Source: Allacma fusca (Eukaryota > Arthropoda > Collembola > Symphypleona > Sminthuridae). From it: a DNA stretch of 64,000 nt. Shown in pieces: positions 11,575-23,065 of the stretch (the first letter of the stretch is position 1; each line of letters starts with the position of its first letter). Both the position numbers and the translations under genes were made by a program. The stretch covers positions 63,289,067 to 63,353,066 of the forward strand of contig OX359245.1 in the NCBI GenBank assembly GCA_947179485.1. Direction: 5' to 3'. The notes beneath the pieces are model-generated. The model had not been told where the DNA came from and searched no databases. It saw nothing but the letters and a program-made list of their open reading frames with translations.

Positions 11575-12290
11575 AGCAGAGATTGGTCTGATTTTTGCAA
11601 CGTCCACTTGTCAACGTGTGACTGTAGACCAATCAGTAACTTCCGCTCGAGTGTCCTTATTTCCGGGGGACATTCTCGCAAAAACCTTCATCGCATTTCG
11701 TAAAATACGCACACCGAGGGTAGAAAGTTGACCGTGGCTTATTCATTTAAAGGTTTTGTATCGTGGGGAAAATTCTAAAACGTACCACTTTCATTTGCAA
11801 ACCCATTTAAAAATTATAGGTCATAAATTGAAAATGGTTCTTTTTACAATTTAGCCAGCGGTAAGCTCTACTGACAGAGCCAATTAAATTATTTTAGCTC
11901 CATTCATTTTTGGACATTTTTATTAAATTGGTACTGAGTTGTTGGTTTTACCAAACATAAGGAAAATTGTTATGTTTAAATGCTTTGGTAATAGCTACTT
12001 CAAATTTTACAAATACAGTCGTTTAAACTTTTCTATGCAAAACTGTTCCAAGAACATTTTACTGTGGACACAAATTTTAATATTTGGTAAAATGTATCCG
12101 TATGTATTTTTTTGGCAAGAAATAAGGGATTTTTCCAAAGGCATTGAAAGCATGAAAGTCGAATTCAGAGCCATAAATAGTTCGAATTGTGTCTTAATTT
12201 TGACCGTCGCCCAGCTAACCTTAAATACTTTCCTTGTGAGTGTAAAAAATGTTTAAGGAGTTTCAAAATGATTTCCAATGCGAATTAAAA
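11575..12290. promoter_or_regulatory. Conserved upstream module with paired CCAAT-type motifs (A1)
   Basis: This block lies 0.6-1.3 kb upstream of the family A signal-peptide exon on the minus strand. GATTGGTCT and AGACCAATC face each other at 11,582-11,636, and a CTTTTCAG|GTATAT donor-like site follows on the minus strand near 11,570. Related blocks occur at 17,445-18,030, 15,340-16,250 and their copy 2 counterparts, so it is an old dispersed module. I infer a promoter or untranslated first exon. An ancient repeat is the alternative. Confidence 0.3.
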
Positions 12291-12959
12291 AAATACGAAC
12301 GCAGGATGCAAAAACGCCCTCCGTGGACATCCGCCAGAGCTGGCTTTTTCATTTTAGCACACAATGTGTATTCCTTGGAAGAAAGAGAGCGTCATTATTC
12401 CTAGGAATAAGGAACTCACATTCTGTGGATGCTTTAATGACAGATATATAACCTGACTAATCTCACGAGCTTTTACTCACACATTTACATTTATTTTGCA
12501 TGTGTGATTCTGAAATGTGAGGCATCAACTTGCCCCTAATTGCAATAATTGATGTTGGCATTCTTCAGAGGGGTCAAAATAAATGGTTGAGATTACTGTC
12601 AAAATCCAACTTGCAATTCGAATTACCGCTTCAGGTCGAAATGATTTCCCCGTACAATCAACAGTAGTGCTTCATAAGAATGGTAAAATAAGTCTTATGA
12701 AACTTAACCCAAATGCATGCACAACAAAAGGAAGTATCTCTAGCTTTTTCCGCGAATACTGATTACCTGAATTTTGGCACCCGTGTTAAGCCCATTTTCA
12801 AAAACATGGACGAGTGTCGGATTATTTCTGTATAAAAAAATGCCTATCTTCAGTTGGGTATTCCAATATAGATATCCGAATGATTTTGTACGTTCTGACA
12901 ATCATTACTTTAGTTATTATTATTAAATTTTCTTCCAGCGCAAATTAGTGCGGAAAATT

Positions 12960-13260
12960 GTTACCTATTCCTGTTCCTGTAACTATAAATATTTCCTTAG
13001 GAACTAAACCAATAATCCCGTTCCCATAAACATGGGGACCAATTCGAAGCTCCTGGACATGTTCCTGGAGGATCAGGAATGTTCCTGTTTCTGTTTCGAA
13101 AAGTACTTTAAACTAGCAGAAATTAAAAGTAAAACTTACACATTTAAGCTCAAGGTAACACAATTTATGCATCGGTTTATAAAACCCAATATGAAATCGA
13201 CTTTATTAAGAATAATTAAAAGCACACCGTCACAATACCTTTAGAATTTCGAAATAATTA
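12960..13260. mobile_element. Relic of the GGAAC-motif element (A1)
   Basis: The block order matches 1,010-1,390: a CCTGTTCCTGT cluster, then a conserved stretch containing ACAATTTATGCATCG, then CACTAAATTACTTATCGCAG. One end is missing, so this is a truncated relic. The 70-codon frame at 13,032-13,244 is conserved in A2 only because the whole region is nearly identical there. Confidence 0.5.
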
Positions 13261-13726
13261 TTCAGTAATAGTCACTAAATTACTTATCGCAGAGCAAAGT
13301 ACAGTAGTAACACTACAACTTGATAATCAAGTTTAATCAGAGTTAAAATCAGAGCCGCGCAACGAGAATTAAAAAATTATGCTAATAAACAAAAATTTGT
13401 TCAATTTTTAAAACCTTTAATCTGAATTTTGTGATTCAATGTCAACGAGAACTTTTCAACTTGAATTTTTCTCGTGACTATAATTTCCTATGAGACACTT
13501 CACACTCACTCAATATATGTATGGCACTTGAAATGTAATTTCAGCATGCTCAAGTGGAAAATGTTCTTTTTGAAGCACTTTTAAATATTAAAAATTTCAT
13601 CTGTCGATTTTGTTGTCCCAAGAAGTCCCATTAACTAAAAATTGACAATTTAAGGTCACGAAAAGCACCGTGACATTCAGATCGTTTGGGATTTAAATGA
13701 AAGTGCATTCAGATTACAGTCGACTC

Positions 13727-14169
13727 TCTCTATAACGACACCTCAAGCGCACCAATTTTCCCGAAGTTATACGGGGAACGTCGTTATAACGGGTGACTTA
13801 ATATTGAATATTCACTGCGTGCGGATTCTTAGTGTGTCGTTATCGGGGAAGTTTCGTTATCAAGAGAGACGTTATACAGGGAGTCGACTGTAACTGGGTG
13901 TTCTTCATCGGGAGCATTAACTACATTACACCGCCACAGACAACAATAGGGGACAGATTTAGAATACAGATGGCAGAAGACTTCGTGGGGCAGTACAGTC
14001 GACTCTCTCTATAACGTCTCTCTCTATAAAGAAACGTCCGCTATAACGACACGCTGAGAATCAATTAGCAGTAAATATCGAATGTTATGTCACCCGTTAT
14101 GAAGACATTCCCTTTATAACGTTAGAAAAATTGTTGCCTTTGAGGTGTCGTTATAGCGAGAGTCGACTG
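13727..14169. mobile_element. Inverted pair of CAGTCGACTC pogo-like MITEs (A1)
   Basis: There are two MITEs in opposite orientation, 13,727-13,890 and 13,996-14,169. Each has CAGTCGACTCTC...GAGTCGACTG ends and TA target sites, and about 105 bp separate them. That spacer, and the sequence left of the pair, are inverted versions of the two spacers in the B array at 18,272-19,562. The A2 copy is at 41,418-41,870. Confidence 0.75.
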
Positions 14170-14205
14170 TATGATACAAGGGCTGTTTGATGGGTGGCAT
14201 TCCTT

Positions 14206-14311
14206 TGTCCCCAACTCGGTATAGAAACCCTCCATATGGCTCAAAATAAAGCCTAAAACCGCAATTACAAGAACATTCTCATCATGCAAAATATTCGACA
14301 ACGCAAGTTAA
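14206..14311 (-). pseudogene. Truncated remnant of a family B gene, exon 2 part
   Basis: The minus strand matches the first part of family B exon 2 in the decayed copy at 49,714-49,444, including the YGVFLY-type region, then stops abruptly at about 14,206. Unrelated A1 sequence follows. This marks the point where copy 1 lost the block kept at about 41,900-49,617 in copy 2. The rest of exon 2 and exon 3 are absent. Confidence 0.65.
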
Positions 14312-14343
14312 TTCTCGCGACGCGCCCTAGAGTGCGTAAATAA

Positions 14344-15180
14344 TATAGCTCCTTATCGAGTTCGAGTATACCGGCGAGTATCGAGTACGAGTTCGAGTCG
14401 AGTACGGTCAATTTTTTCTGAACACTCGATACTTGAAATGGGTTTCGAGTACGGGTAACGATTTTTCACATACTTACGAGTACGAGTATCAAACGAGTAC
14501 GAGTCCAATAAAAATACTCATAAGGGTTATCGAGTTCGAGTTCGAGTACCACATGCTCAATATACGAGTACGCGTACACGTGCACACAAGTGTTGCAAAC
14601 TTTTGAATTTCCAGTAAAGAGACGAAGGCGCTAATATGAAATTGTCACAAAAAATCGTTGTATCCACCATTCACGACTCTCTCAGGTTTCAAAGTATAAT
14701 CTCTCTCCATTTAGTACATTACTATTAAAGTTAAAACAATTAGTTAATTCTAATGGCTGAACATATTAACACAAACTCTTCGACAGGCGTAGTTGAATTG
14801 ATTGAAAATTTACAGAGACACTTTACCAACTGCATGTTCAATTTAAAATGTTGGGGGAATTATTTGTGAGAAATTAAATGAATCTAAAAAAAATCACTGT
14901 TGAATTGTGGTCTTGTTATTATTAAATACTCGAGTATGAAGACTCGAGTCACGGCACGAGTACGAGTACGGGATTTCGGTATTTACAGTTCCGTACTCGC
15001 GAGTATGAAACAAGTTCGGGTTCTGAACTGGAACTCGGTCGCTTATTTCAAGTATTTTCCTGAGTACTCGTATATATAGCGAGTACGAGTACCTTGGATT
15101 GGAGTCCATACTCGATGCTTCGATTTCGAGTACGAGTTCGAGTACGGTTCCGCAAGGTAATCACTCAATAAGGAGCTATA
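14344..15180. mobile_element. hAT-like non-autonomous element with CGAGTACGAG arrays
   Basis: The terminal inverted repeats are TATAGCTCCTTATCGAG and its mirror (one mismatch). The flanks GTAAATAA and GTAAAAAA are an 8-bp target duplication with one mismatch. The undisturbed site is seen in B2 near 49,745, where GTAAATAACGAAGTGG is uninterrupted. Both subterminal regions are dense in CGAGTACGAG and TACTCG words. There is no transposase frame. The 8-bp duplication indicates hAT, with P-type elements as an alternative. It was inserted after the large duplication, or lost cleanly from B2. Confidence 0.8.
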
Positions 15181-15339
15181 GTAAAAAACGAAGTGGCTCT
15201 GATTTTGACCCCTTTTGTCACCCTTGCTTGGAAAGTTCTAATAAGATGTCTGTTGTGCTCATTTATGTGTATGCTATTTAATATTCCTATTAACATCACG
15301 ATTTCAAAACGGTCAGATCTTCAATGACAAAATGCCAAC

Positions 15340-16250
15340 GTTTCCTCCTATTCAAGTATTCCTTGGCTCCAGTGTCGTCATTTCTGAGGGAAAGTTTCGC
15401 AAAAATCTCTACTCCTCATTACCTAAATTCTGCACGGTGGGGGTAGCTATTTCTTTATAGCTTCTCCTTTTAAAGGTTTTATTTGCTGCACTGAGGAGTT
15501 CAATAGGGTGGTTTTAATGTTATAAAACTGATTACGTGATAAAATCATAAGAACTGTTTCCACAAAAGGCGTACATCTGGCGACCACTGACAGTTGATAC
15601 TTTAAGACCAAAAACCTTGTTAGCTCCATACACCGGTGTTTCCTCCTATTTGGAACTCGTCAGTAAAGCGCAAATAAGAAAAAAACGACTAGCGACTGAT
15701 TTCGTGAACCGTCAGTTTCAGAACGAAAATTGACGTAGAAAATAGATTTTTTTCTCAACTTCAAATGCTGCTCAAAATAATTCAATGTTTGTTTTTTGGA
15801 AAATGAATGGCTACATCTCAAAATGGAACTCACCGGAGCAGCTTTTTACAAAACTATTAAATAATTTTAGCTTGATTCATGCTTCGACATTTTAATCAAA
15901 CTGGTATTAAACTCTGGGTACAACCAAGCATAAAGATAAATGTTAATTATGTACAAATGCTTTGGTAACAACCACGTCAGATTTTACACGTACAGATTTT
16001 TTTGACTCTTCGTTGTAAAACTGTGGTCTAAGAAAATTCGACAGTGGGCACTAATTTTGATCTTTGTTAAAATCAATTGTAGGTTTTTGTACAAGACATA
16101 TCGGATTTCGCCATGTCGATATAATGCAAGTGTCAAAGTCGAAATCCGAGCCATAAATAATTCGCATTGTGTTTTAATTTTGACACTCACTCATTGTCAC
16201 CTTGATTACGTTCCTTGTGAGTCCGCGAAAGGTGGAGATTTATGCGTTGG
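15340..16250. repeat. Conserved module, B1 copy
   Basis: This is a diverged paralogue of 11,640-12,290 and 17,510-18,030: shared blocks include AGTTTCGCAAAAATCTC, a TAAAGGTTTTA block and TTGTGAGT at the right. It is repeated at 49,890-50,800 in B2. No gene is apparent inside, and short frames (15,629-15,447; 16,057-16,320) are not conserved as frames. It is probably an old duplicated flank of the family B genes. Confidence 0.4.
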
Positions 16251-16950
16251 AGATAGAAAGTATATTTGGTTTGACACGAGAGCTTCATTGTTTACGAATA
16301 GACGGGGAAGATGCAGATAAGAGTCGTCGGTTACAAATGACGCTTTTTTGGTCACTGATAAAAGAGCTGTATAATCTCTGAGTATGAAATATGGCTTACT
16401 TTATTGATAGAAGCGGATGCTTTACTACAGATGTGGGAAAGTTATCATACACGATGATAATTAACGTAAGTATGGGTTTGGGTACAGGACTGTTTTTACT
16501 TAAAACGCAATAAAAAACTAGTGTTGTAATTTTTAAAAAACAGCCACAATTCCGTGTTAAGTCTCTCTTCGTGATTTTTAAAATTTAAATTGAATAAGGT
16601 GAATTTGGGGCTTTGCGTCATCGTCCTTTATATAGACATTTCCATATATCTCGCCCTTAATCGGGAAACAATCGGTGTGGTTAGAGTATGTATGGAGGGA
16701 GTCCCGTGAAGAAAATTTGGAAAAATTGAAATAATTCTCTGGATTGTTTGAAAAATATTTTGCAACAATATGAATTAAATTGTTTCTTGGAAACCAAATT
16801 GAAATGAGCTTGTCAGGTCTGGACTTGTGCTTATGCTCAATCGTTGTAGTGGACTCTCCCAACAGCGACACCTAAACGACTTGAATTTTGTGAAACCAAA
16901 AGGGAAGTGTCGTTATCAAGGTACAACTTACTGTTGACTTACAAGTTATT

Positions 16951-17225
16951 CAGAGCTGCGTTCAAGTTCAAGTACAACTTGAATAGTTCAAGTGCGTATC
17001 AAGTTCAAGTCAAGTCAAGTGCAGACAGTTTTGTAACTTGAAACTTGAACATCAAGTTCAAGTGAATTTATAATTTTAACTTGAATTTTCAAGTTCAAGT
17101 TCGATCGAGTCCAAGTTAACAATTTATTACTTGATTTCAAAATCAAGTCAAGTTCAAGTACACTGAATGGAAGAACTTGAATAAAACTTGAGTAGAACTT
17201 GAGTTTTTGTCACTGAAATGAAGCT
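16951..17225. mobile_element. TTCAAG-motif element fragment (B1)
   Basis: The fragment begins with the family terminus CAGAGCTGCGTTCAAG at 16,951 and is saturated with TTCAAGTTCAAG and ACTTGAACTTG words. The right terminus is not recognisable. The B2 counterpart starts at 51,806, and a third copy at 47,003. The repeated word is not a simple microsatellite, because its orientation flips within the element. Confidence 0.6.
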
Positions 17226-17444
17226 TATCTCCTGCATCCAGCTAAAAATAATATTGGGCGTCAATCATTGTAAGAATGACATCTTTGTGTTTGTTTTTAT
17301 TCCATCGAGATAAAAATCCTCGACGATGCCCAGTGGTCGAGATCGAGAATAATTCTTGGGTCCTGTTTCCATTATTTCAATAACTAAAAGTTCCGACTTA
17401 TTGTTTTATATCTTTTTTATTGCTTTTTGCATGTACCCGGAAAA

Positions 17445-18030
17445 TAGAGATTGGTCTAATTTTTGCAACATCCACTTTTCAATGTGAGAATGAAGACCAA
17501 TCAGTAACTTCTAGGGAGTGCTCATTTCTGGGGAAAGTTTCGCAAAAATCTGAATTCCTCATTACGTAAATTCTGCATGTCGGGGTAAGTCACGGACCGT
17601 GGCTTCTTCTTTTGAAGGTTTTAAATGCTGCACTGAGAAACCGAATGAAATTATTTGAGCGGAATTCATACTTTTTGGAATTCTTATAAATGTTTTTATT
17701 AAGCTGTAGGTAAACCCAAACACAGTAATAATATAAATAAAACATAATAATGTTAAGTCTGTTGTAATAATAACAAAAAAGGCTTTGTTAATAACTACTT
17801 CAAATTTTACAAATATAGATTTTATAGCCTTTTCATTGTAAAACTGGTCCAAGAACATTTGATTGTGTACACAAATTTAATCTTCGTCAAATCATTTGCA
17901 GGTTTTTCTACAAGAAACAAGGGATTTCTCCACATCCATTCATTGCAAGCTTGAAAGTCGAAATTAGAGCCATAAGTAATTGTGCGTTAATTTTTAAAAG
18001 CGCTCAGTGGCACCTTGAATAACGTCTTTG
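17445..18030. promoter_or_regulatory. Paired CCAAT-type module, B1 copy
   Basis: The facing GATTGGTCT and AGACCAATC motifs at 17,450-17,502 repeat the arrangement at 11,582-11,636, followed by the same downstream blocks. The B2 counterpart is 52,305-52,915. No coding exon is attached on the left side, where a TTCAAG element sits in place of the family A first exon. It may be an orphaned promoter or simply an old repeat. Confidence 0.3.
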
Positions 18031-18271
18031 AGAGAAAAAAAAGTTGAGCAAAACCTATCTGCAATAAATTTTGCAATGAAAAACAGTCAAAACTGCGTCT
18101 TAAAATTCTCGCCTTGATTTACCGGCACAAACTTTTAATTGATTTGTGTTTAATCATTGTACTTGAAAAGTAAAATGGCTGGGGAAAGATCAAAAGTGAG
18201 ACAAAAGTGCAATTAAATAATAATTCTGCTGTTGAAAGCCTTGTGACGCTTAAGACAGCCCTAGTATTATA

Positions 18272-19562
18272 CAGTCGACTCTCGCTACAACGAGACCTCC
18301 AGTGAAAAACATTCTCTGAGTTATAAAGGGAATGTCGTAATCAGAGGTGACTTAACATTGACTATTTACTGTGGGAAGATTCCCAGTGCGTCGTTATAGG
18401 GGAAGCCTCGTTATAGAGAGAGACGTTATAGAGAGAGTCGACTGTACTGCCCAACGAAGTCTTCCGCGCAATATGCTGAATCTGTCCTATATTCTGTAAC
18501 GTGGCGGTGTAAAGTAGTTAGTGCTCCCGATGAAGAACAGCTATTTACAGTCGACTCTCTCTATAACGGCCCTCTCTAAAACGAAACTTCCCCTACGACG
18601 ACACACTAAGGATAGGAATCTGCACGCAGTGAATATTTATTGTTAAGTCACCCGTTACAACGGCATTCCCTTTACAACGTCAGAAGAATTGGTGCGCTTG
18701 AGGTGTCGTTATAGAGAGGGTCGACTGTAATCTGAATGCATTTTCATTTAAAACCCAAACGATCTGAATTTCAAGGTTGTTTCAAGAATATTCAATTTTG
18801 AGTTAATGGGACTTCTTGAGAAAAAGTACAGTCGACTCTCGATATAACGACACCTCAATGGCAACAATTTTTCTGACGATATAAAGGGAATGTCGTCAAA
18901 ACACGTTACTTATCATTGAATTTTTATTGCTGGGAGGTTCTTAGTGCGTCGTTATAGGGAAAGCCTCGTTATAGACAGGGACTTTATAAAGAGAGTCGAC
19001 TGTAGTTAGGAGTTCTTCCACGGGAGCATTAACTACTTCTGCATAATATGCTGAATCTGTCCCTATTGTGTTCTGTGGGGGTGTGATGTAGTTAACGTTC
19101 CGTGGAACAATTCCTAATTACAGTCGACTCTCTCTATAACGGCTCTCTCTAAAATGAAACTTCCCCTATGACGACACGCTATGAATGTGCACGCAGTGAA
19201 TATTCACTGTTAAGTCACCCGTTATAACGGTATTCCCCTCACAACGTCAGACAAATTGGTGCGCTTGGGGGAGTCGTTATAGAGAGAGTCGACTTTAATC
19301 TCAATGCATTTTCATTTAAAACCCAAACGAAGTAAATGTCACGGTGCTATTTGTGACCTTGAATTGTCAATTTTGAGTTATTCGGACTTCTTAAAACCAA
19401 CTACAGTCGACTCTCTCTATAACGACACCCCAAGCGCACCAATTTTTCTGACGCCGTAAGGGGAATACCGTTATAACGGGTGACTGAACATTGAATATTC
19501 ACTGTGTGCAGATTTTTAGCGTGACTTTACAGGGAAAGTTTCGTTATAAAGAGAGCCGACTG
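18272..19562. repeat. Array of five alternating CAGTCGACTC MITEs (B1)
   Basis: Five MITE copies lie at 18,272-18,444, 18,548-18,727, 18,829-19,002, 19,121-19,294 and 19,404-19,562. Orientation alternates, and two different spacers alternate between them: one with GAAGTCTTCCGCGCAATATG-type sequence, the other with CATTTTCATTTAAAACCCAA. The result is a repeat of about 560 bp made of an inverted MITE pair plus both spacers, present about 2.5 times. Spacer sequence is shared between units, so the array grew by duplication of the compound unit rather than by independent insertions. Confidence 0.8.
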
Positions 19563-19569
19563 TAAAGTC

Positions 19570-20550
19570 AATTCGAGTAATAAAGCTCGCTTTGTAATTG
19601 TTCCAATCTGTTCAGTCTCTGTGTGTGTCTCTTGTGTGTTGTGTTTCTTGTCAATATTTTTGTGGTACATAATTGAATCTGGTTTCACTCTTTTAAAGAA
19701 TGTGTTTAATTTATTTAATTTAGTTTTGTAATGTCCGGATTGTAACTTTTTGAAATGATTTTTAAATACTTATTAGTGAATTAAAATGTTTGTAATTTTC
19801 AAGCGGTTTTTATATTTATTAAAATATTTTGTTAATAACTACGAAAGGGGAAAACATTTCGTGAATTTGAGTCATAATTGGGAAGAATTTCCTTGTTAAA
19901 ATTTTAAAACATGAAATTTGGTGCTGTCAAATATTCTTCGTTTGTGGAATTGAAAACAGGTTCGTGCTTAGTTGAGTTCTTGGAATTTTTTATCGAACTT
20001 TTTTTGATTGCCAGCAGAAACTCCCTATTTTTAATTCTCCTGGTGGATCTTATGAGGACAAACGAATTGATAATAAAATGGACATTATTTAAAAAACAAA
20101 TTAATGAATAAATTATTCAGAAAATGTATTTTAAGGGAATTTACTTGGGAAGATAATTTGACTTTCAAATCACAAATCACTCAGAAGTGAAATTTATATT
20201 TCGTTGCAACTTTTTTACTGATGACAATTTGTATGAAATAACATTTGGTTAATAGATTGAATTTGTTAAAATAGAATGTTTTTAAATATCTGTATCTGTG
20301 GGAAATTTTAAAACTGGGAATTTTATCGATGTTACCAAATTTTGAATAAAATATTTACAAAATAACTAAAAGCAAATCTTCTTCTGAATTCATGAATCAA
20401 TCGATCTGGAAACTTCAGACGCCCAAATCGGAATTTAAGCAATCATTGGGGCTTCAATATTTCTGTTAAGGATGCAGTGGATATGTTTTAGAAGAAGATT
20501 TTTGGATCAAGGGTCGAACTTGAAGACCTCAATTGTGTAAAACAATCTGT
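19570..20550. other. Non-coding downstream flank of the family B1 gene
   Basis: This AT-rich sequence is repeated at 54,900-55,840 and, more diverged, at about 48,160-49,235, always downstream of a family B gene. The 66-codon plus frame at 19,911-20,111 is not kept in the other copies. It probably contains the 3' untranslated region of the minus-strand gene, but I could not identify a convincing polyadenylation signal. Confidence 0.4.
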
Positions 20551-20555
20551 AATTA

Positions 20556-22111
20556 TCACTTGAAGGTTTTGATTGGACAGTAAGTTTTGCATAAATGGCC
20601 CCAACGTGAATGGTCATAGTTCTTGTGTTGTTTTCCCGATATTTAAACTAAATAAAAAGAAAAGGAAATAACACCTCAAATCCGAGTGCACAATAATTTA
20701 ATCAGATTATTCAAACTTAAATGAAACACATATTTTCCAAAATGTTGTCACTTACACGTTCGATGTACTTAAAGGAATCTGGAGGTCCAGTGTGAGTGTA
20801 TTTATTGAATCCTTTTCGATAAATGGTTTTAAAGGTTTTGATAGATGCGTTGTTTTCCAAGAATCCAACTGCAAATTCACTCCAACGGAAAAGCAAATGC
20901 AGGGAAAATCCTGTGTTCCCAACTCGGTATAGAAAAACTCCACTTGGCGAAAAAATCCTAAAACCAATTACAAGAACATTCTGATCATGCGAATATTTGA
21001 CAACGCTTAAGAACAGGAAACGTGAATTCATTTATTCTTGAAGTTAAAAACCATGTATTTGAACTTTTATTATCATTTCTAGAAATTTCAAGAATCAGCC
21101 AGCGCCCTTTTAAATTTATATTCGAATATTTTTTAGAAATTTGTTTCAAGCACTTTAAAATCCGGGGTTAGGAAAATGCATTCATTTTTTCCGTAAGAGT
21201 TTTAACCAAATTAGATTCCGCCAATGCATCAACTTTGCCTTGCAAATGTCTACAGACGTGACTTGTTTTATTTAATTACTGATTTTTATTATAATTTGTT
21301 AGACACGTTCATTTGAAGATTGGAGGAAATTTGTCCCGATATCACAATTTGTGTGATTGATGGACACAAATGAAATAAACTGCGCTTAAACTACGACGTA
21401 GATAAGTACGAGAAAATGTATCGTTGTGATAATAATTTCTCAAGATCGTTTGAACTAAATTTCATGCAAATTTATAGGACAACGCTTAATGCCATGGGTC
21501 ACTTTGGCGTGTGTTTAGATAAAATTTGTTTGTTGGAATGACTTCGAACAATTACTGCGGGAAAGGTAATTAATTGAGATGAAATCTTCAAGTCGTTCTT
21601 CTAAAATCGACAGATTAATATTTTTAATATATACTTAAAAGTACGGAAATGAAAATATTTTCCACTCCAACATGCTGAAATTCCATTTTAAGTGTCATAT
21701 ATACATTAAGTGAGTGTAGGATCTCTTATAGGAAAATATAGTCACGAGGAGAATTCAAGTTGAAAAGTTCTCGTTGTCATTTAATCACAAAATTCAGATC
21801 CAAGGTTTTAAAAATCCAACGAGTTTTTGTTTATTAGCATAATTTTATAATTCTCGTTGCGCGGTTCTTTGCGACCAGCGAGTGCGTAAATAACGGAGTG
21901 GCTCTGATTTTTACATTAAAGTGACCCATTTAAAATGTAAATGCACTTACAATTGTTTGAATGTGAAAACTTCTCTTGTCTTGAAAGCGACGGTCTTTGG
22001 AGCTTCCTGGTGTTTCGAACCCCAATAAAGTTTCAGCTGATAATGTGTGAGTTCCACGTCCAGGTGATTTACTACCAAAATATTCAGCGTTAAAATTAAA
22101 TTCCGAAACAT
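20556..22111 (-). CDS. Family B secreted protein gene, copy B1 (three exons, about 158 aa)
   Basis: Exon 1 (22,111-21,951) starts MFRNLILTLNILVV, a moderately hydrophobic leader, and ends in phase 2 at CAATT|GTAAGT. Exon 2 (21,005-20,756) follows a CTTAAG acceptor and encodes 83 residues including SGVFLYRVGNTGFSLHLLF and THTGPPDS. It ends in phase 0 before GTAAGT. Exon 3 (20,621-20,556) follows ACACAAG and encodes the C-terminus with HLCKTYCPIKTFK then TGA. Phases agree across all joins, and the same structure is seen in B2. The alternating beta-like pattern of exon 2 faintly recalls small secreted MBF2-type arthropod proteins, but this is a guess and no family is claimed. Neighbours are repeats only. 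Confidence 0.65.
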
Positions 22112-23060
22112 TTTGCTAACTAATGGTGACAAAACCCCGTGGGATTAAGATAACTAAATGCACAATTTTAGTTCTCCAAACATTTTCAAACAAATCTTGC
22201 AACATTTCCTGGAAGTCAAAATTATTTCAGAGCCGGTCACATTTAATTTGGCAGCAATTTAAACTGCACTTTGTTTCTCTTGTTTTTTCTTCATCTGCTG
22301 TTCTGGATTAACACACATAACGTTTTTCTGTATACACTTAATTACACTAGACTAGAATTACATCGGTATTTGCTTATCCTAATCCCAAAATATGTCGCGT
22401 TATTCTTTTCAAGCATCTCAAATTTTGTATTTTCAGAGAGAAAATCCCCTTGGAAAAGCTTTAACAAAACCGATTTTAATCCACGAGGAACTGCAACTAA
22501 TTTGAGGATCTGCACAAACGTAACAACCAGATTATTAAAGTTGCTTCTTAAAATCCAATTTTAGATTACGCTGTTGATAATTTGGTTTTCGCAAACGTTT
22601 TCTACAGGAACGCTTTAATTTCGGATACATTTGAATAAATGTTTAGTGAAACTCATCGGAAAATATTTAAAAGCATTGATAACATTTTCAGTAACCAATT
22701 CTGGCAGCTGTACACACTTTTAGGCATTAAAACACAATCTGTATCTTTTTGCATGACTCACTTGCAGTTTTAAAATTAAATTAAAATTCAAAAATATTAA
22801 TAACTTCTAACTTCTGTGTTCAAAATATGTTGTGTTTATATTAATTGTATATACTCAAACCAAATTTCGTAATTGCACTTTCGACCAGCGCTTCATTTGC
22901 TTGACTTCGTTGATTCTATTTGATTTTTTCATGACGTATTTTTCTGTTGAATTTTTTTTTTATTATTTTCAAATTATAATTCCAAAATATAAACAACTTA
23001 ACCACAGCGATAATAACAAATACATAGTAGAAAAAGACACAATATTTCACGGATTTTCCG
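22112..23060. other. Upstream flank of the family B1 gene
   Basis: Upstream of the minus-strand gene there is AT-rich sequence largely repeated at 57,422-58,100. A CCATTAG acceptor-like site just before the start codon could end an untranslated exon. The plus-strand frames at 22,123-22,311, 22,271-22,564 and 22,832-23,071 are not preserved between the two copies, and I regard them as chance. No TATA box or tRNA was recognised. Confidence 0.35.
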
Positions 23061-23065
23061 CAATA

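Noticed and set aside
16578-16871. 97-codon minus frame, related to 10,281-10,081
   Set aside because: It sits in a decayed CAGTCGACTC MITE and the relation is repeat homology. The frames are not the same protein.
16951-17225. TTCAAG-rich stretch considered as a simple microsatellite
   Set aside because: The word changes orientation, spacing is irregular and the block has a defined CAGAGCTGCG terminus shared by six copies, so it is transposon sequence.
21947-22132. Upstream Met at 22,132 considered as the start of family B exon 1
   Set aside because: The Met at 22,111 is preferred because it directly begins the hydrophobic leader and follows a plausible CCATTAG acceptor. The upstream Met adds only a short polar stretch, although both copies keep it.
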